Assembly: GCA_038496445.1 (NCBI GenBank)
Contig: JALMLS010000343.1
Span: 1-64,000, forward strand
Origin: Trichosphaerium sp. ATCC 40318
Lineage: Eukaryota; Discosea; Flabellinia; Trichosidae
Direction of reading: 5' to 3'
Length of the DNA stretch: 64,000 nt
Positions 23,504 to 35,545 of this stretch are shown in pieces. The notes under the pieces were generated by a model. It ran no database searches. It was not told where the DNA came from and was given only the letters and a program-made list of their open reading frames with translations. The translations under genes and the position numbers were made by a program. Positions within the stretch are counted from its first letter, which is position 1. Each line of letters starts with the position of its first letter.

Positions 23504-23758
23504 GGCGATGTCCTCAATGTACCACTATCAAATATATAGATATTCTTTTTCAGTCTTTACTCACTGGACGATTGTAAGTCCTACACAAGAATATCACTGC
23601 ACCTAATACAACATGATCGAGTACACTCGATGTTGAATTATTGTACACCAAGTTGAAGCGTTATAGGTTTTTAACAAAGTTGGAAAGGAGTTTCTTATTC
23701 TACATTTTTTTTTACAGTATGTACAAGTTTTTTTGTTTTGTAGTGCAGGGTTTTTGAA

Positions 23759-25574
23759 TCAAAAGTTATTCTGTACAACGCTGCTAAAGCTCTTATATTG
23801 CTTTTGTAAAAAATCACCTGTTCCCTTAGCAACGCGTCCTACAACACCAGCTCCAAAGTTAGGCCTTGCTCCAACAACAGCACCACTGAAACCTAAGGAA
23901 AGAATAAACCAACAAATTCCAACTTTAGGCTTTTGTGTAAACCATACCCGAAACAAGCATTTCCCTCAAGACACCTTTGTACTTGTAATTTGCCATAAAA
24001 ACCGGTAGTAACACAAGATACGATTCAACGGCAGTACATTCAGTACCAATCTCTATACCAGAAACTGCACTACAAGAGTGCAACTTACGAATTTGAGAAC
24101 CAACATCACGCTTCTCAATGAGAGAAATCAACCTCTTTTTAAAGTCAAAAGCAGCAGACTCTGTGACTTCAACATCTTGTAATAGAATACATTAGATAAC
24201 AACACAAAATAAAAGAGCGTAAATAATAGCATACCAAGTAATTCATCGTTCTCGTGATCATGTAAACTGAAATGTTGTACTGCGCTTGGTAGTATCCTAG
24301 TGCTAATTTCATAATGAAAGGCATTTTTTGCTAAACTCGTGTTTAACAAAAGGTGTTTATTATCAAAACAGTTTGTTTTCTATCGCAACTTTCTTTTACC
24401 AGCTAGTTAGAAAAAACGTACTGAGTATAAGGTTTTGAAGGTGTAGCAGATTTATTGATTTATTGGCGCATGCCAGAGCTTCATCGTGAACTCTTGAATA
24501 ATCACCACTAACATCCTCTTTGCGTTCACCTTGAGCATCTAATTATTAACATGAACACCACATACAATCACAACACGTTACCTTTCACGGTTATTGTAGC
24601 CACGTATTGATTGGTTGATCTTATTTTAAATCTCCAAAAAGGTACATAAACACGACGCAAGTCCTACAAAGTGATGATAAACAACACGTGTTTTACAAAA
24701 AAAATTGAAGTAATTGCACGCTACTCCAAGCTCTTGTAGGATAATAGAAAAATTCCAAAAAATACTAATATAAATCTATACTGATACGTGTAGCGTACTT
24801 GAACCGTCACTTGCTCGTTAAAGTCAATAGGCGTGAACCAATGAGATTTTAACCATTTTTCGATATTAATTTTACAACGTGCTTCAGCGACTGCGAATGG
24901 CACTACATTATCTGGCAGAATATCCACCTAATACTGTTAATAACAACGCCAATAAAAGATTCGAAACTGAGGCACATTGTCGAGAGAATTTAGCATTTTT
25001 TTTTCTTTTAGTTGAAAAATGGTTTAACTAACCTTCACATTTGCTACAACAGCCCATTCGCCATCAGATTCTGATAGAAATGTCTCTGTGCTGTCGCCAT
25101 CAAGTGGAACTTGATCAAAGTTAATAAACAACATGACAATACTATGAGTGCGGTGATGTGTTGGTGGAGTATTGGTTTAGCATAGTTTCGGTTTAAAAAC
25201 GTTTTGTTGCTTTTCACTGATGCGAACATTTGTTACCTTGTAAGAACGATGGACTGAGGCTGTCAACGTACTCCTACTCTTTATCAGTACATACAAATTA
25301 CAAAGGCGGTTTTTTCAATTAGAAACATGAAAATCGGTTCAAATAGCATTGCATAGCGTACTCGCTCAGCATTTGGGCTCTTTGGTGGGTTTGGAGGAAG
25401 TCCTTCATCTATATCCTTAAAACTTACTAGATGCATTGATTTAGTTCTTTTTAACGCGCTACAGACAAACGCAAAACGGAATTTGCGAAACTAACCTGGT
25501 TCGTCTGTATCATTGCTAGGTTGGCCCGCAATGTATGTACCAACCGAACTGAGGGCAGAAGTCCAGTATTCCAT
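23759..25574 (-). CDS. Unknown conserved-looking multi-exon protein
   Basis: Starts MEYWTSALSSVGTYIAG. Exons joined by GTACGC/GTTAGT/GTAACG donors give a continuous chain: acidic linker (FKDIDEGLPPNPPKSPNAER), DSLSPSFLQ, LPDNVVPFAVAEARCKINIE with KWLKSHWFTPIDFNEQVTV, then DLRRVYVPFWRFKIRSTNQ. These are followed by SAVQHFSLHDHENDELL, RDVGSQIRKLHSCSAVSG, a LLPVFMANYKYKG motif and a Gly-rich end (SGAVVGARPNFGAGVVGRVA). The LLPV..YKYKG pattern recalls proteins with a zinc-ribbon-like LPVY..Y.Y.G strand, but I cannot assign a family. Cytosolic, with no signal peptide. The phase agreement of about ten junctions makes a real gene likely. Confidence 0.6.
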
Positions 25575-25786
25575 GAGAATAAGTGCGTTTAAACGCCAAA
25601 CGAAATAAAAACAAAAATAATAGCATTGACCAAGTAAAGTCGACGTGAGCTAGCGCTATAAAATGAATTTCACACCAACAGAGCGCGACAAAACCTACTT
25701 TACAAATTGAGGTACGACTCGCAATTTTTTACGAAAGAGGCATTCAACAAAAAGAAGAGAATGAAAAACAACATTATTTTTATTTT

Positions 25787-28700
25787 CTAATTCAGTTTAG
25801 CTTCTACAGAGTCTTCTCCTTTAAGTTTGTAGAGCGCCCCATTAGGGAATGCTTGCAATGAGTCAACGAGCAACATAGACTTTTGTACGTTGGTAACGAG
25901 TGGTACACCAAAATCAATAGCCAAACGCCTTACTTTGTAGCCTTGAGAAAAAATGTTAGAGGGAAAATATAAAATCTTACTACTCACCTTTGGTGTCGTA
26001 TTTATGAGACCTGTGGTGCTTGTATTTGGATGGATACACCAACGCCAATCCAAACTTTCCTGATGAAATGAGGTGGTCAACAGATGAGGTAGGTGCAGCT
26101 CCTTCTTCTGGCCACATCAACGCGGTGATATTGACTTCATTAGAAGACAAAAAGTCTGCTGTGCCTGGAGTTCCATAGAGGCGATATCCGAGTTTTTGGA
26201 GTTTCTTTGGAGGAGTTAGTTCCTCTGCTTCCTTCATTATCATCATAGTAGACATACCTTTGCGTAAGGGAGAAATGCCATCTTATTTCCGTATGACCCA
26301 AGAGAGAGCAATACATTGCAGCCAGCGTCTGGTTTGCGGAATCCAGTCGCTACCAAGGCCTTCAAAAAGGCGCCATGTATACATGTGCCAAAGCAAGCTA
26401 CTTCGCCTGTTGAGTGCATTTCGACTCCAAGCCTTGGATCGGATCTACAAAAGAGTGAGCAATATGTACATGGTGTAAGTTGCTAAATTACTACTCACCC
26501 TTGTAGCCTAGAAAAGCTAAATTGCGAAGCCTTGACACCAATTCTATTGTTGTTTTTAAGAGAACTTTGCCAGGCATCGATGTCGTCTTGGAAAGGTAAT
26601 CCTAGTATGGCCTGAAAGTAATATGAGCCAAGATAAGTAGTGCAAGCAGGGAACTTTACCTTTGTAGCTACGGAAATAAAGTTTATGCCAAGAGTCTTCG
26701 ATACGAATGGGAAGCTCCTGGATGACCTCAAGTTACATTCAATGACCTTTATATCGTTCCCTTTGACAATATACTGAATATTAACAGGCCCTGTGACATT
26801 AAGGTTCTTTGCAATCTGGCTGGTGATGGTCCTGAAGTAAAATTAATAACAAACGTCATAAAAGTAAAGGCAACTTACGTGATCCTGTCGATGATATCTT
26901 TTCCTACAGATTGTGGTGGAAGCACCAATGTAGCATCACCTGAGTGAACGCCAGCGTTTTCTACGTGCTCAGATATAGCCTTGACGACTATTTTGCCATC
27001 AACAGCAACTGCATCAACATCAATCTCTTTCGCTATAAAAGAGCTTAATTAACAATCCTTCAATTACTCAAAAGGGGTACCTCCAACAATGAACTTTGAA
27101 ATCACAACGGGGTGATCGCTATTAATTGCACTAGCACGTTCGAGATACTTCTTTACACCAGCTTCGGAGTGCGCTACGCTCATACCACTGCCTGATAAGA
27201 CGAAAGAAGGACGGACCTGCAAGGTATTAGAAACGACAATTTTAAACACAATGACATACCAAGCAGGGATATGAAACCTTGTTACAAAAAGATAGAGTAT
27301 CTGGAATACTTAAACACTCTTTCCATTCGGGTTGGTCTATTGCTAATCCATCGAGCATCTTTGAGAAGACGAACCTGTTTTCAGCGCGCTCTATTTGAGG
27401 TACTGGTGTGCCGAGAATCTACACCGCTTTAGTATTGACTCAAACTGTTGTTTTAAATAACACTCACCTTGACTTTGTAGTCATGGAGCTTAGGTGCCAG
27501 ACAATTAGGGATTTGTCCTCCAAACGAAATGATTACACCTTCTGGTGATTCACGTTCATAGATATCACAGACAGTCTCAAAAGTGAGCTCCTCAAAATAA
27601 AGGCTATCACATTCATCGTAATCTGTGCTCACCTATTCAAGCATGAGAATACAATTACTTTGGCAAAAATTTTACAACTTACCGTTTCGGGATTGTAGTT
27701 AATCATGATGGAGAGTTTACCACTAGCCTTAAGAGTTCTTGCAGCAACGACGGCTCCCCAATCAAACTCAACACTACTTCCAATACAGTAAGCTCCGCTA
27801 CCAAGCACGATAACTCCTCCTATTGTTTATCAATTCAAGTATCAAAATAAAAGCAAGTTATACCTTTGTCTTTATCAACGTCATCTTGAGATCCATGATA
27901 CGTGAGATACAAGTAGTTGTTTATTGCAGGGTACTCAGCTGCAACGGTGTCTATTTGCTTGACGCTTGGCGTCACGTTAAACGACTTTCGAAGTGCTCTA
28001 AGAGTAGAATTAGATGTGGCTTTGTAATGCCTTTATAATAACGTACCGCACTTGAAGTTCTTCTGTACCAAGGCACTGAGCTATGTGCTTGTCTGAGAAT
28101 CCAAGTTTCTTGGCTTTTATCATTGATGGCTTTGTAAGGTCTTTCAATGAGCCAACATCTTTCGTAATAAAAGTCTCAAAAGAAGAAATGCGCTTCAGTT
28201 GTAGCAAGAACCACTTATCAATTTTAGAAAGCTCGTGTATTTTATCAACAGTGTAACCTTCGTTGAGAGCTTGGGCTCTAAAAAGATAGTCAGTAAGTGG
28301 GAAAACGTAACCAAAGATGGAAACATACAAAGCAAGAATGCGATCATCTGAGGGTTGAGCGACACGTTCGTCATTAACTTCAATGCCGTATCCGCTCTGG
28401 AATCCAGTTGTGCCAGGGTATGCCATGCGTACAGCCTTCTGGATGGTTTCTGTAAAAGTGCGACCAATAGCCATCACTTCGCCAACACTTTTCATAGCAG
28501 TACCAACTTGGGAATAAAATAAGAAAATTATTGTGAGGTAACAAAAGGGGTACCATCGCTTGACACTTTCTCGAACTTGTTGAGGTCCCATCGTGGTATT
28601 TTTATAACGACGTAGTCCATAGAAGGTTCGAAACATGCTGATGTAATACCTGTGACAGAGTTTCGCAGCTCATGTAGCGTGTAACCAAGAGCTAACCAAA

Positions 28701-31610
28701 ACGTTAGAAATAGCCAGAGGGTATAATTTAAATACCTAGCTTTGCTGAGACAGCAGCTAATGGGTATCCTGTTGCTTTACTGGCAAGCGCAGATGACCTG
28801 GAAAGCCTAGCGTTTACTTCTATTATGTAATACGTTCTGGAGTGAGGATCCAAGGCGATCTGTATGTTACCTACTCGAAAGGTAAGTGAACAATAAAACC
28901 AAAAAGTTGACGCACATTCACCAATAACTCCTAAATGGCGCACTACGCGTAGAGCTACCATACGAAGCATGTGATACTCGGCATCATCTAACGTTTGACT
29001 AGGCGCTACCTAGAAACACAGTGAGCTTATTGTAACGAGGCAGGGTTATAAAGAACACGTACTACTATGCTTTCTCCAGTATGAATGCCCAAAGGATCAA
29101 AATTCTCCATATTGCAGACAGTGATGCAATTATCTTCACAATCACGTACTACCTCGTACTCTACCTCTTTCCAACCGTATAATGAACGTTCGACCAAGAT
29201 CTAAGCAAAATCTTAGATGATATTGTGAACAATCTAGTACGCACCTGAGAAGATTTGGCGAAAGCAAGAACGGCCAAGTTCGTTAGTTCGTCTTTGTTGT
29301 TGGCAAACCCAGAACCAAGGCCACCCAAAGCAAACCCAGCACGAACGATTACAGGATATCCTATACGTTCTGCTGCATCCAAAGCTGCTTGTATACTGAG
29401 ACAAGGTACTGAAGGTGCGATAGATTCTCCAATCTCCTCCAATTTTTGTGCGAAAATGCCTCGATCTTCAGTGTTATTGATTGCTTCTATTGGCGTTCCG
29501 AGTACATTGACATTGTACTTTTTAAATATGCCTTCTTTCCACAATTCAATACCGGTGTTGAGCGCCGTTTGACCACCTACACACGAATTAGTCACTCAGT
29601 CGAAGAGAGATTAAAGTACCAAAGGTAAGAAGAATGCCATCTGGTTTTTCCTCTTCGAGTATTTGTATTACAAATTTTGCTGTTACAGGAAGGAAATACA
29701 CTTTATCAGCCATGCCACGCATGGTTTGTACGGTAGCAATATTAGGGTTAAGTAGTATTGTGTATATGCCCTCTTCCTTTAGTGCTTTAATTGCTTGACT
29801 ACCAGAATAGTCGAACTCTCCAGCTAAGTAGGGTCAGTTATTGAATCTCAACGTGTCCGAAAGCAAACTTAAAAACCGAACTCACCTTGTCCAATTGACA
29901 AGCCACCAGATCCTAGAATGAGGACCTTCTTTGGTTTGTATGGTTTTGCATTCCCAAACGTGTGGGCAAGAGGCACTTGAGCGTTTGTTTCGCCGTTAAT
30001 TTGGTTCAAGAACATATCAAACAAGTACTCGGTTTCTTTAGGTCCAGCATTTGCTTCAGGATGAAACTGAACTGTAGAGTACGGTTTGCTGACGTGTCGA
30101 ATGCCTAGAATCCACTGGTTAACACGTGATATAGCAAAATGTGGGAAAGTCGTACCTGCATTAGTGCCGTCGTTTGCGTTTATAAAGTATGGTTCCCACT
30201 CCTTTGGGAGGCTCTTTACGTCAACTTGATATCCATGGTTTTGCATGGTCAAGTGACATCTACCAGTTGTTTGGTCAATACAAGGCTGGTTTTGGCTTCT
30301 ATGTCCAAATTTCATTTTTTTTGTCGTTGCTCCTGCCGCCTTGGCTATGAGTTGATGCCCTAGGCATATACCTTCTGGAAGTGAGCAAAATGATAAAAAC
30401 AACAGAAAAAAACATGTGAATCTTACCAAACACTGGTACGATTTTGTGTGGTGTTTCTCTGGTAAGTACTGTACGTATGTGTTTCACAGTTAGATCACAC
30501 ATATCCGGATTACCTGGTCCGTTGCTATTGGGGAGGATTAGCACTTCGGAAAGCGCGCCATTTTTTGTACCTCACGAATATAGCATCGTAGTCATCGTCC
30601 ATTGTAAAGTCATAATCGTAAGGTACCCGTTTTATTCTAAGGAGAAGAAAATTTAATGCGGAGAAATTTTTACGAAGCTAATTCTTACTTTAATCCCCGC
30701 TTCAATAAGCATCTCATTTGATTATACTTTACACCACAGTCTACCACTAACACTGTTTTTTCTCCTTCACCATAATACTGGATCTTGTCCGTAGTCACTT
30801 GTGCTACAAGACGTCCAGTATCTGGATCAATTACGGGACATTCTTTGTTATCTTCATCAATAATAATTTTTCCTTTTAGTACACCATTGTCTCTGTGAAC
30901 GATAAATAAGTACAAGATTTATGGTAAGATCAAAAGTCCCTCGGTACCGTATTTTCTGAATAAGTGCGCGTGTGTCAATGTCATAAAGCGCAGGTATTTC
31001 GTGCTCTTTCAGCCATTCTGAAAGTGATTTTTTTGCCGCCCAGTGGCTGTGTCCAATAGCAGAATACTCCGCGACTAGTGTTCTCGTAAGCGATCGTGTC
31101 TAAACAAGCGTAAAATAACGCACCTATAAGGCCGGCTACATGAATTTTATTCGATTCAAAGTATTTTTTAAGACCATACACGTCCTTCTCATCACCAGGT
31201 ACGCCATAGTTACCTAAATTGGTTTAAGCGTGTCAATAAACCATGCATGAATTTTCCAAGATTGTTTAAGAAGGCATCTTACCGATGAGAGGAAATGATA
31301 GAATCAGGATTTGGCCCTAAACGCGAATAAGAATAGGCTAATAAGGCAAAAGTTGGTGCCAGCGTTATATTTTTCATACAAAAAAACTCCTAACACCACG
31401 TACCTTGTAACTTGGATCTGTTAAGCTCTCGCAGTAGCCTACCATTCCTATCCGTGTGTAAAAATATTTACAGTACGTTCCCGCTTTTAAAAAACATCCA
31501 TAACCAACCGTACCAGTTTGAAATACCACTTCACCTCCTTTGTTATTGTTGGCACCAAAAGAAATCCCATCAAGGGTTGTGCCATCTTCAAGTATAAGTT
31601 TCCCAGACAT
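25787..31610 (-). CDS. CPSII: Carbamoyl-phosphate synthetase II (amidotransferase + synthetase fusion)
   Basis: First step of de novo pyrimidine synthesis: carbamoyl phosphate from glutamine, bicarbonate and ATP. The amidotransferase half starts [19 protein letters not shown] and contains [18 protein letters not shown] (after removing a GTACGG intron), [12 protein letters not shown] and the nucleophile motif [15 protein letters not shown], then [12 protein letters not shown]. The synthetase half has two ATP-grasp modules. The first holds [17 protein letters not shown] and [19 protein letters not shown]. The second holds [19 protein letters not shown]. It ends with an MGS-like regulatory domain ([27 protein letters not shown]). 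The chain stops there: no dihydroorotase or aspartate transcarbamylase domain follows. Such unfused GATase-CPSase enzymes are known from trypanosomatids, apicomplexans and stramenopiles. Many introns of 40-70 bases. Length is about 1,450 residues. Confidence 0.95.
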
Positions 31611-33838
31611 TTTTCGTCTAAAAAGCTATTTAGCGACTCTGAAACACTCGGTAATCGTTTATGGCGTACTTTTGATTTAATTTTTTGCCTTTAATTGTTA
31701 AATGTTTGTTTTCAATGTTTCTGTGCTTTCCAGATGTTATCACACAAGTAGTCGAGTTCAATGCGTATGTTAATTTGTCGACCTTCACTACAGCCCATCA
31801 AGTTTCACTTTGAGGATTATGAAGAATTCGTGTTGACAATTTTGGGCGTAACTTTGAAATATTGTTAACTCACCTCACAAAATTTGTCAGTTACGAGAAA
31901 TTTCTCAACTACCCGCTACTGTTTAACTTTATGCGTGCGAAAGCGGTGACAAGCACTTCTCCAACATGGTGTCGTTATACTGCAACATGCGATAAGCGGC
32001 TACTATTACGTCTTGTGCAGAAAAAAAGGATCTTGGATCAAGATTCAGTGTTTGTTATTTGTTTACACAGTGCTCCACACTAAAACGTAGTCGGTGCTAT
32101 GCCGTGATTGCCAACCGCGTTGCGCGTATACAGGTTTCAACAGGATATTTCGTTGTACAACAAACATGAGCACAATTCCTGTCACGTGTGTTTCTATCTC
32201 CATCGACGCACGTGACAAATTTGTAGCTTCACTTGTGGCATTTTTTTAACGATCGTTCATTTCATTGCACTTGAATTTGTACCCGAAAGCGATGCTGTAA
32301 CAAAACCCAACGTAGCACGTGATAAACATAAACAACAACAATTTTAGTACTTATTTGACAAATTCAAACAATACGAAAGTGTTTCGTGGCGTAGTTTTTT
32401 TATCCGCCATAGCTACCTCAAAAATGTTGTCTAAACCTAGCAGTACTCTAAAGATATATGTACAAAGCCAACGTTTTTTTATAACAGTCAAAAAAAAAAG
32501 GTGTACCAACCGTGCTTAGTGCTATTAATATCAAGGTGCACATGTGAACCTTCTACTCCTTTTATATTTGTCCGAACAGACTAATAGTTTAGTGGTTGGA
32601 TTTCAACCTAAAATTATGGCCGAGATTTATAGATTTCTTCATACAGCGATTAAACTACGCACCTAAAAGAATACTAGTTTAACATTATAAGCCGCTCCGA
32701 ACCATCTCATATTCAATACAAGAGCACAGGAGATTTCCGAAATTCCTAGCGACCACGGAGCTCAACGGGCGCTGTATGAGTGCCTTCCGAATGTTCTCAA
32801 GTTGAAAAGATCAGGTTCAGATACAAAATAGCTGTTGCTATTATTTCGCACAAACTCGCAAAATACGCAAATACACTACGCGTATACAATGTAAATATAA
32901 TAAATTGCGGAGGAGAACTACATAAAAAAATACGGCGTAGTTTCTTTTGTTTTTTGAACTAAAAAAAATCACTTCCGTAAAGGTACAGAGGCCTCCAAAA
33001 ATTGCAATTCACGTGTTCGCTGTAGTCCCCCACATGTTTTCCGTAAATTATACGCTTTTGAACATTAAAGCAAATGCATCAAAATAAAGGAGAAACTTGT
33101 TTTGTTCAATTTTATTCGCAATCGTCTTACAAGTGACAAAGGGGCATTTTGGGTGAGGACGTTTTATTCCGTAGATTTATTTCTACGTATACGTCTCGTT
33201 TTAGTGATAATCTGAGTGAATCAGCCGAGAACAAAAAACTGGATTATTACCCATATCTTTGTTTCGCTTTGTAATACATTGCTTGGCAGTTTTGACTGTA
33301 TTTTTCGAAGTTCTAGGTAAAAACCGCGCAACAGCGATTTTTTCCGTTCTACCTGCTTGAGTTTGTCCGCCCTCAGCCCTGAGGTTCACACGCTCACCAT
33401 CTCCGCGCTCTCTGACTCGGTAGAAAACAAAAACGTATCTGCGTATCTAAACAATCACGTGCGCAATTAAAACGAGTGTCGGTACTTTTGCGAAAAAAAA
33501 CTTCACCAAACTAGTTTTTTGGTTATTATATTCATTTTTAAGAACAAACACAACAAACGCAACAACACTAGATGATAACAACAGAGCATACAAATAATGT
33601 GGTTCTATACCCACCTTTTAAAAGCCCATGCGATGCAGCAGCAACAGCGCTGGTGAACATGTGGGGAAGAAAGAACCATTGCAGTTCATACAAAGCTGTA
33701 CCTTTCTCTAAACCCAAAATATCGTGGTACGAAAAATGAAACGTTTTACAAGTTTTTTTTTTGTTTTACCCTTTTGTAAAAAAAGCAGTGTGAATTAGCC
33801 CGCCAAATAAACTATTCTTTGGGATGTAAGTTTAGCGG
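31611..33838. other. 2.2-kb interval with no recognised gene
   Basis: Open frames at 31862-32083 (plus) and 33201-33389 (minus, basic, ends DYH) lack known motifs. A plus-strand ATG at 33571 opens about 50 codons (MITTEHTNNVVLYPPFK) that may be the first exon of the following uncertain gene. Unusually GC-richer patches near 32690-32790 and 33360-33420 hint at a structured RNA, but no tRNA, 5S, U1, U2 or U6 pattern could be matched by eye. Confidence 0.4.
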
Positions 33839-34381
33839 TTGCCAACTACACCCGAAGAAACACCCATATCCCATTTTGCCGGTACTTCAACGGAGAAACT
33901 AACTTTGAAATGTAGTAGTACACATAAGATTATAAAAAAAAACTCACACCCAAACTTCTTCCCGAAGCGCCTTTCGCTGAAGTTGAACGGTCGTCGAAAC
34001 CACATAGCGCAATACCCACAGTATTACGACGGCAAAACTATTTCTCCACCCAAATGGATTAGCAGGCAACTTGTCAAAAGAAGACGAAGGAGGAAAAATA
34101 CAATTAGGCTGAAATATCAAGAAACTCACAGTCTTGCCACAACGGTACCCATTGGTTCACCTGCAGTTATACGAACACAGCACTACCACAAGGATCCTTG
34201 GACTAAACTCCAGTTGCTAAAGCGACACTGGCAGTCATTCTCCGCATACAAAGGCAGGCGTATGCCTACCAAAAACAAAGTTGTTGGTGATATTTGCCAA
34301 AATCCTTTACCAAGTAAATCACGTGGTGACCCTTCTATTTTTTACAAAACTGATTGTTGGATAAAATTTTCTTCGAGCTAA
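33839..34381 (+). CDS. Uncertain basic protein, 3' part of a gene
   Basis: A 180-codon frame without an ATG start, strongly basic (RQLVKRRRRRKN, KNKVVGDICQNPLPSKSRG). Upstream, the frame NYSLGCKFSGCQLHPKKHP (about 33800-33880) looks like the end of a Cys/His-containing exon ending at a GTACTT donor. That would splice to the AAG acceptor near 33927 and keep the later part of this frame (KNSHPNFFPKRLSLKLNGRR onward). I could not find one set of junctions that keeps every phase to the ATG at 33571. Possibly a nuclear or ribosome-associated basic protein. Function not claimed. Confidence 0.35.
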   Translation: MPTTPEETPISHFAGTSTEKLTLKCSSTHKIIKKNSHPNFFPKRLSLKLNGRRNHIAQYPQYYDGKTISPPKWISRQLVKRRRRRKNTIRLKYQETHSLATTVPIGSPAVIRTQHYHKDPWTKLQLLKRHWQSFSAYKGRRMPTKNKVVGDICQNPLPSKSRGDPSIFYKTDCWIKFSSS

Positions 34382-34460
34382 TAATAATGTAATTGCTAAA
34401 AATAAATAATAAAAAAGTGTACAATACAATAGTCGCAATTCCTCCGCTGCCCGCTGATAG

Positions 34461-35472
34461 TTATGCATAGAAATGTGTATCGTATAGTAATAGTGATTTT
34501 TTTTCGGGTTTGTACCTTGGATAGTGATTGTAAATTTTGAATGAGGATGCGTAACATTTGAAGCATTTGGTTGGCGCAAACAAGACTGACAACACAACGT
34601 CAAACAATAGGTTGAATAATGGCGAGTAGCGACGAACCAAACCTTTTTTTTTTGAAAAAAATTCTATTTCTCTTGCAACAACATTGCATGTCACATAAAT
34701 GTAGAATAATACTCTAAGACAAGCCAATAGTAAAATAAGTAAAGGTACAACTAGTGGCAATAAGTACTTATTAAGTACGTTCTGACTGTCGTCAATGTCA
34801 GTCAATGATGAAATACTCCCAGCTATTCTGACATATCTCAAACCACGAAGGAATAAAATAGAAATCACAAGAAAAGCTGAACAGGTGACAAAATGAAATC
34901 CGACAAGAAAACAACATAACGGATATTGTACCAAATACTGTCCAGTTCCTTTGTTTCACGTATCCAAAGGGACTCAGTACAGAGAATTACCCATGTGCCG
35001 AAGAAAGAACTTGGCTTTAGGATGTGGGTATCAACTGCTAGCGTCTCCTAAAATAACATTCAAATTGTTTTTGCCAGTGTCTCTGAGAGCACATTGCTTA
35101 AAAGGAAGCTAGAGAGCCACGCCACCAAACATAACCTACTTTTATTGAATACAGAACTAAATTGGAATTGAGGAGCATTCAAATCACTGCGTGTGACCTC
35201 CTGGAACCTGCACGTATTAAAAGGTTATCAATGAGTGTGTCGCGTACCTTAGGAACTATAACTATTTGCTCTTGTTCAGAACAATTCTTTAACGCGAGCG
35301 TTTCGTTATCTCCCAGATCAGTGTTTAGATCCGAGAGCACAATGCTTTCCACTTCTTTATTCCACCATGCGTAAACCATCCTCTTGAGGTCTTTACCAGT
35401 TACCGAAGCTTGAAGACGTACAACCTTCGATTTATCTAGGCATATGATACTGGCGTGGACGTGCATTGCCAT
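34461..35472 (-). CDS. Probable ubiquitin-like domain plus multi-TM membrane protein
   Basis: The first exon (MAMHVHASIICLDKSKVVR to VIVPK) has the size and strand pattern of a ubiquitin-like domain: about 75 residues, SVTGKDLKRMVYAWWN in the helix position and ALKNCSEQEQIVIVPK at the end. A GTACGC donor leads, in phase, to ETLAVDTHILKPSSFFGTW and then, after a GTAATT intron, to strongly hydrophobic segments (CCFLVGFHFVTCSAFLVISI, LLPLVVPLLILLLACLRVL, LFNLLFDVVLSVLFA). This resembles TMUB/HERP-type tail-anchored Ubl proteins in layout only. One or two small exons between the two halves may be missed. A GTACAA donor near the end could move the stop to about 34390. Confidence 0.5.
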
Positions 35473-35545
35473 TGTCGTTGGAATAGGATTTTAGTTCCTA
35501 CGCTAGTCAATAATGGTAAAAAAAAACCCTCCAGTTCCTTACAGC

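Noticed and set aside
32520-32830. Possible tRNA, 5S or U-snRNA gene in the empty 31.6-33.8 kb interval
   Set aside because: No A/B box pair, cloverleaf or snRNA signature could be matched by eye; only locally higher GC content was seen.
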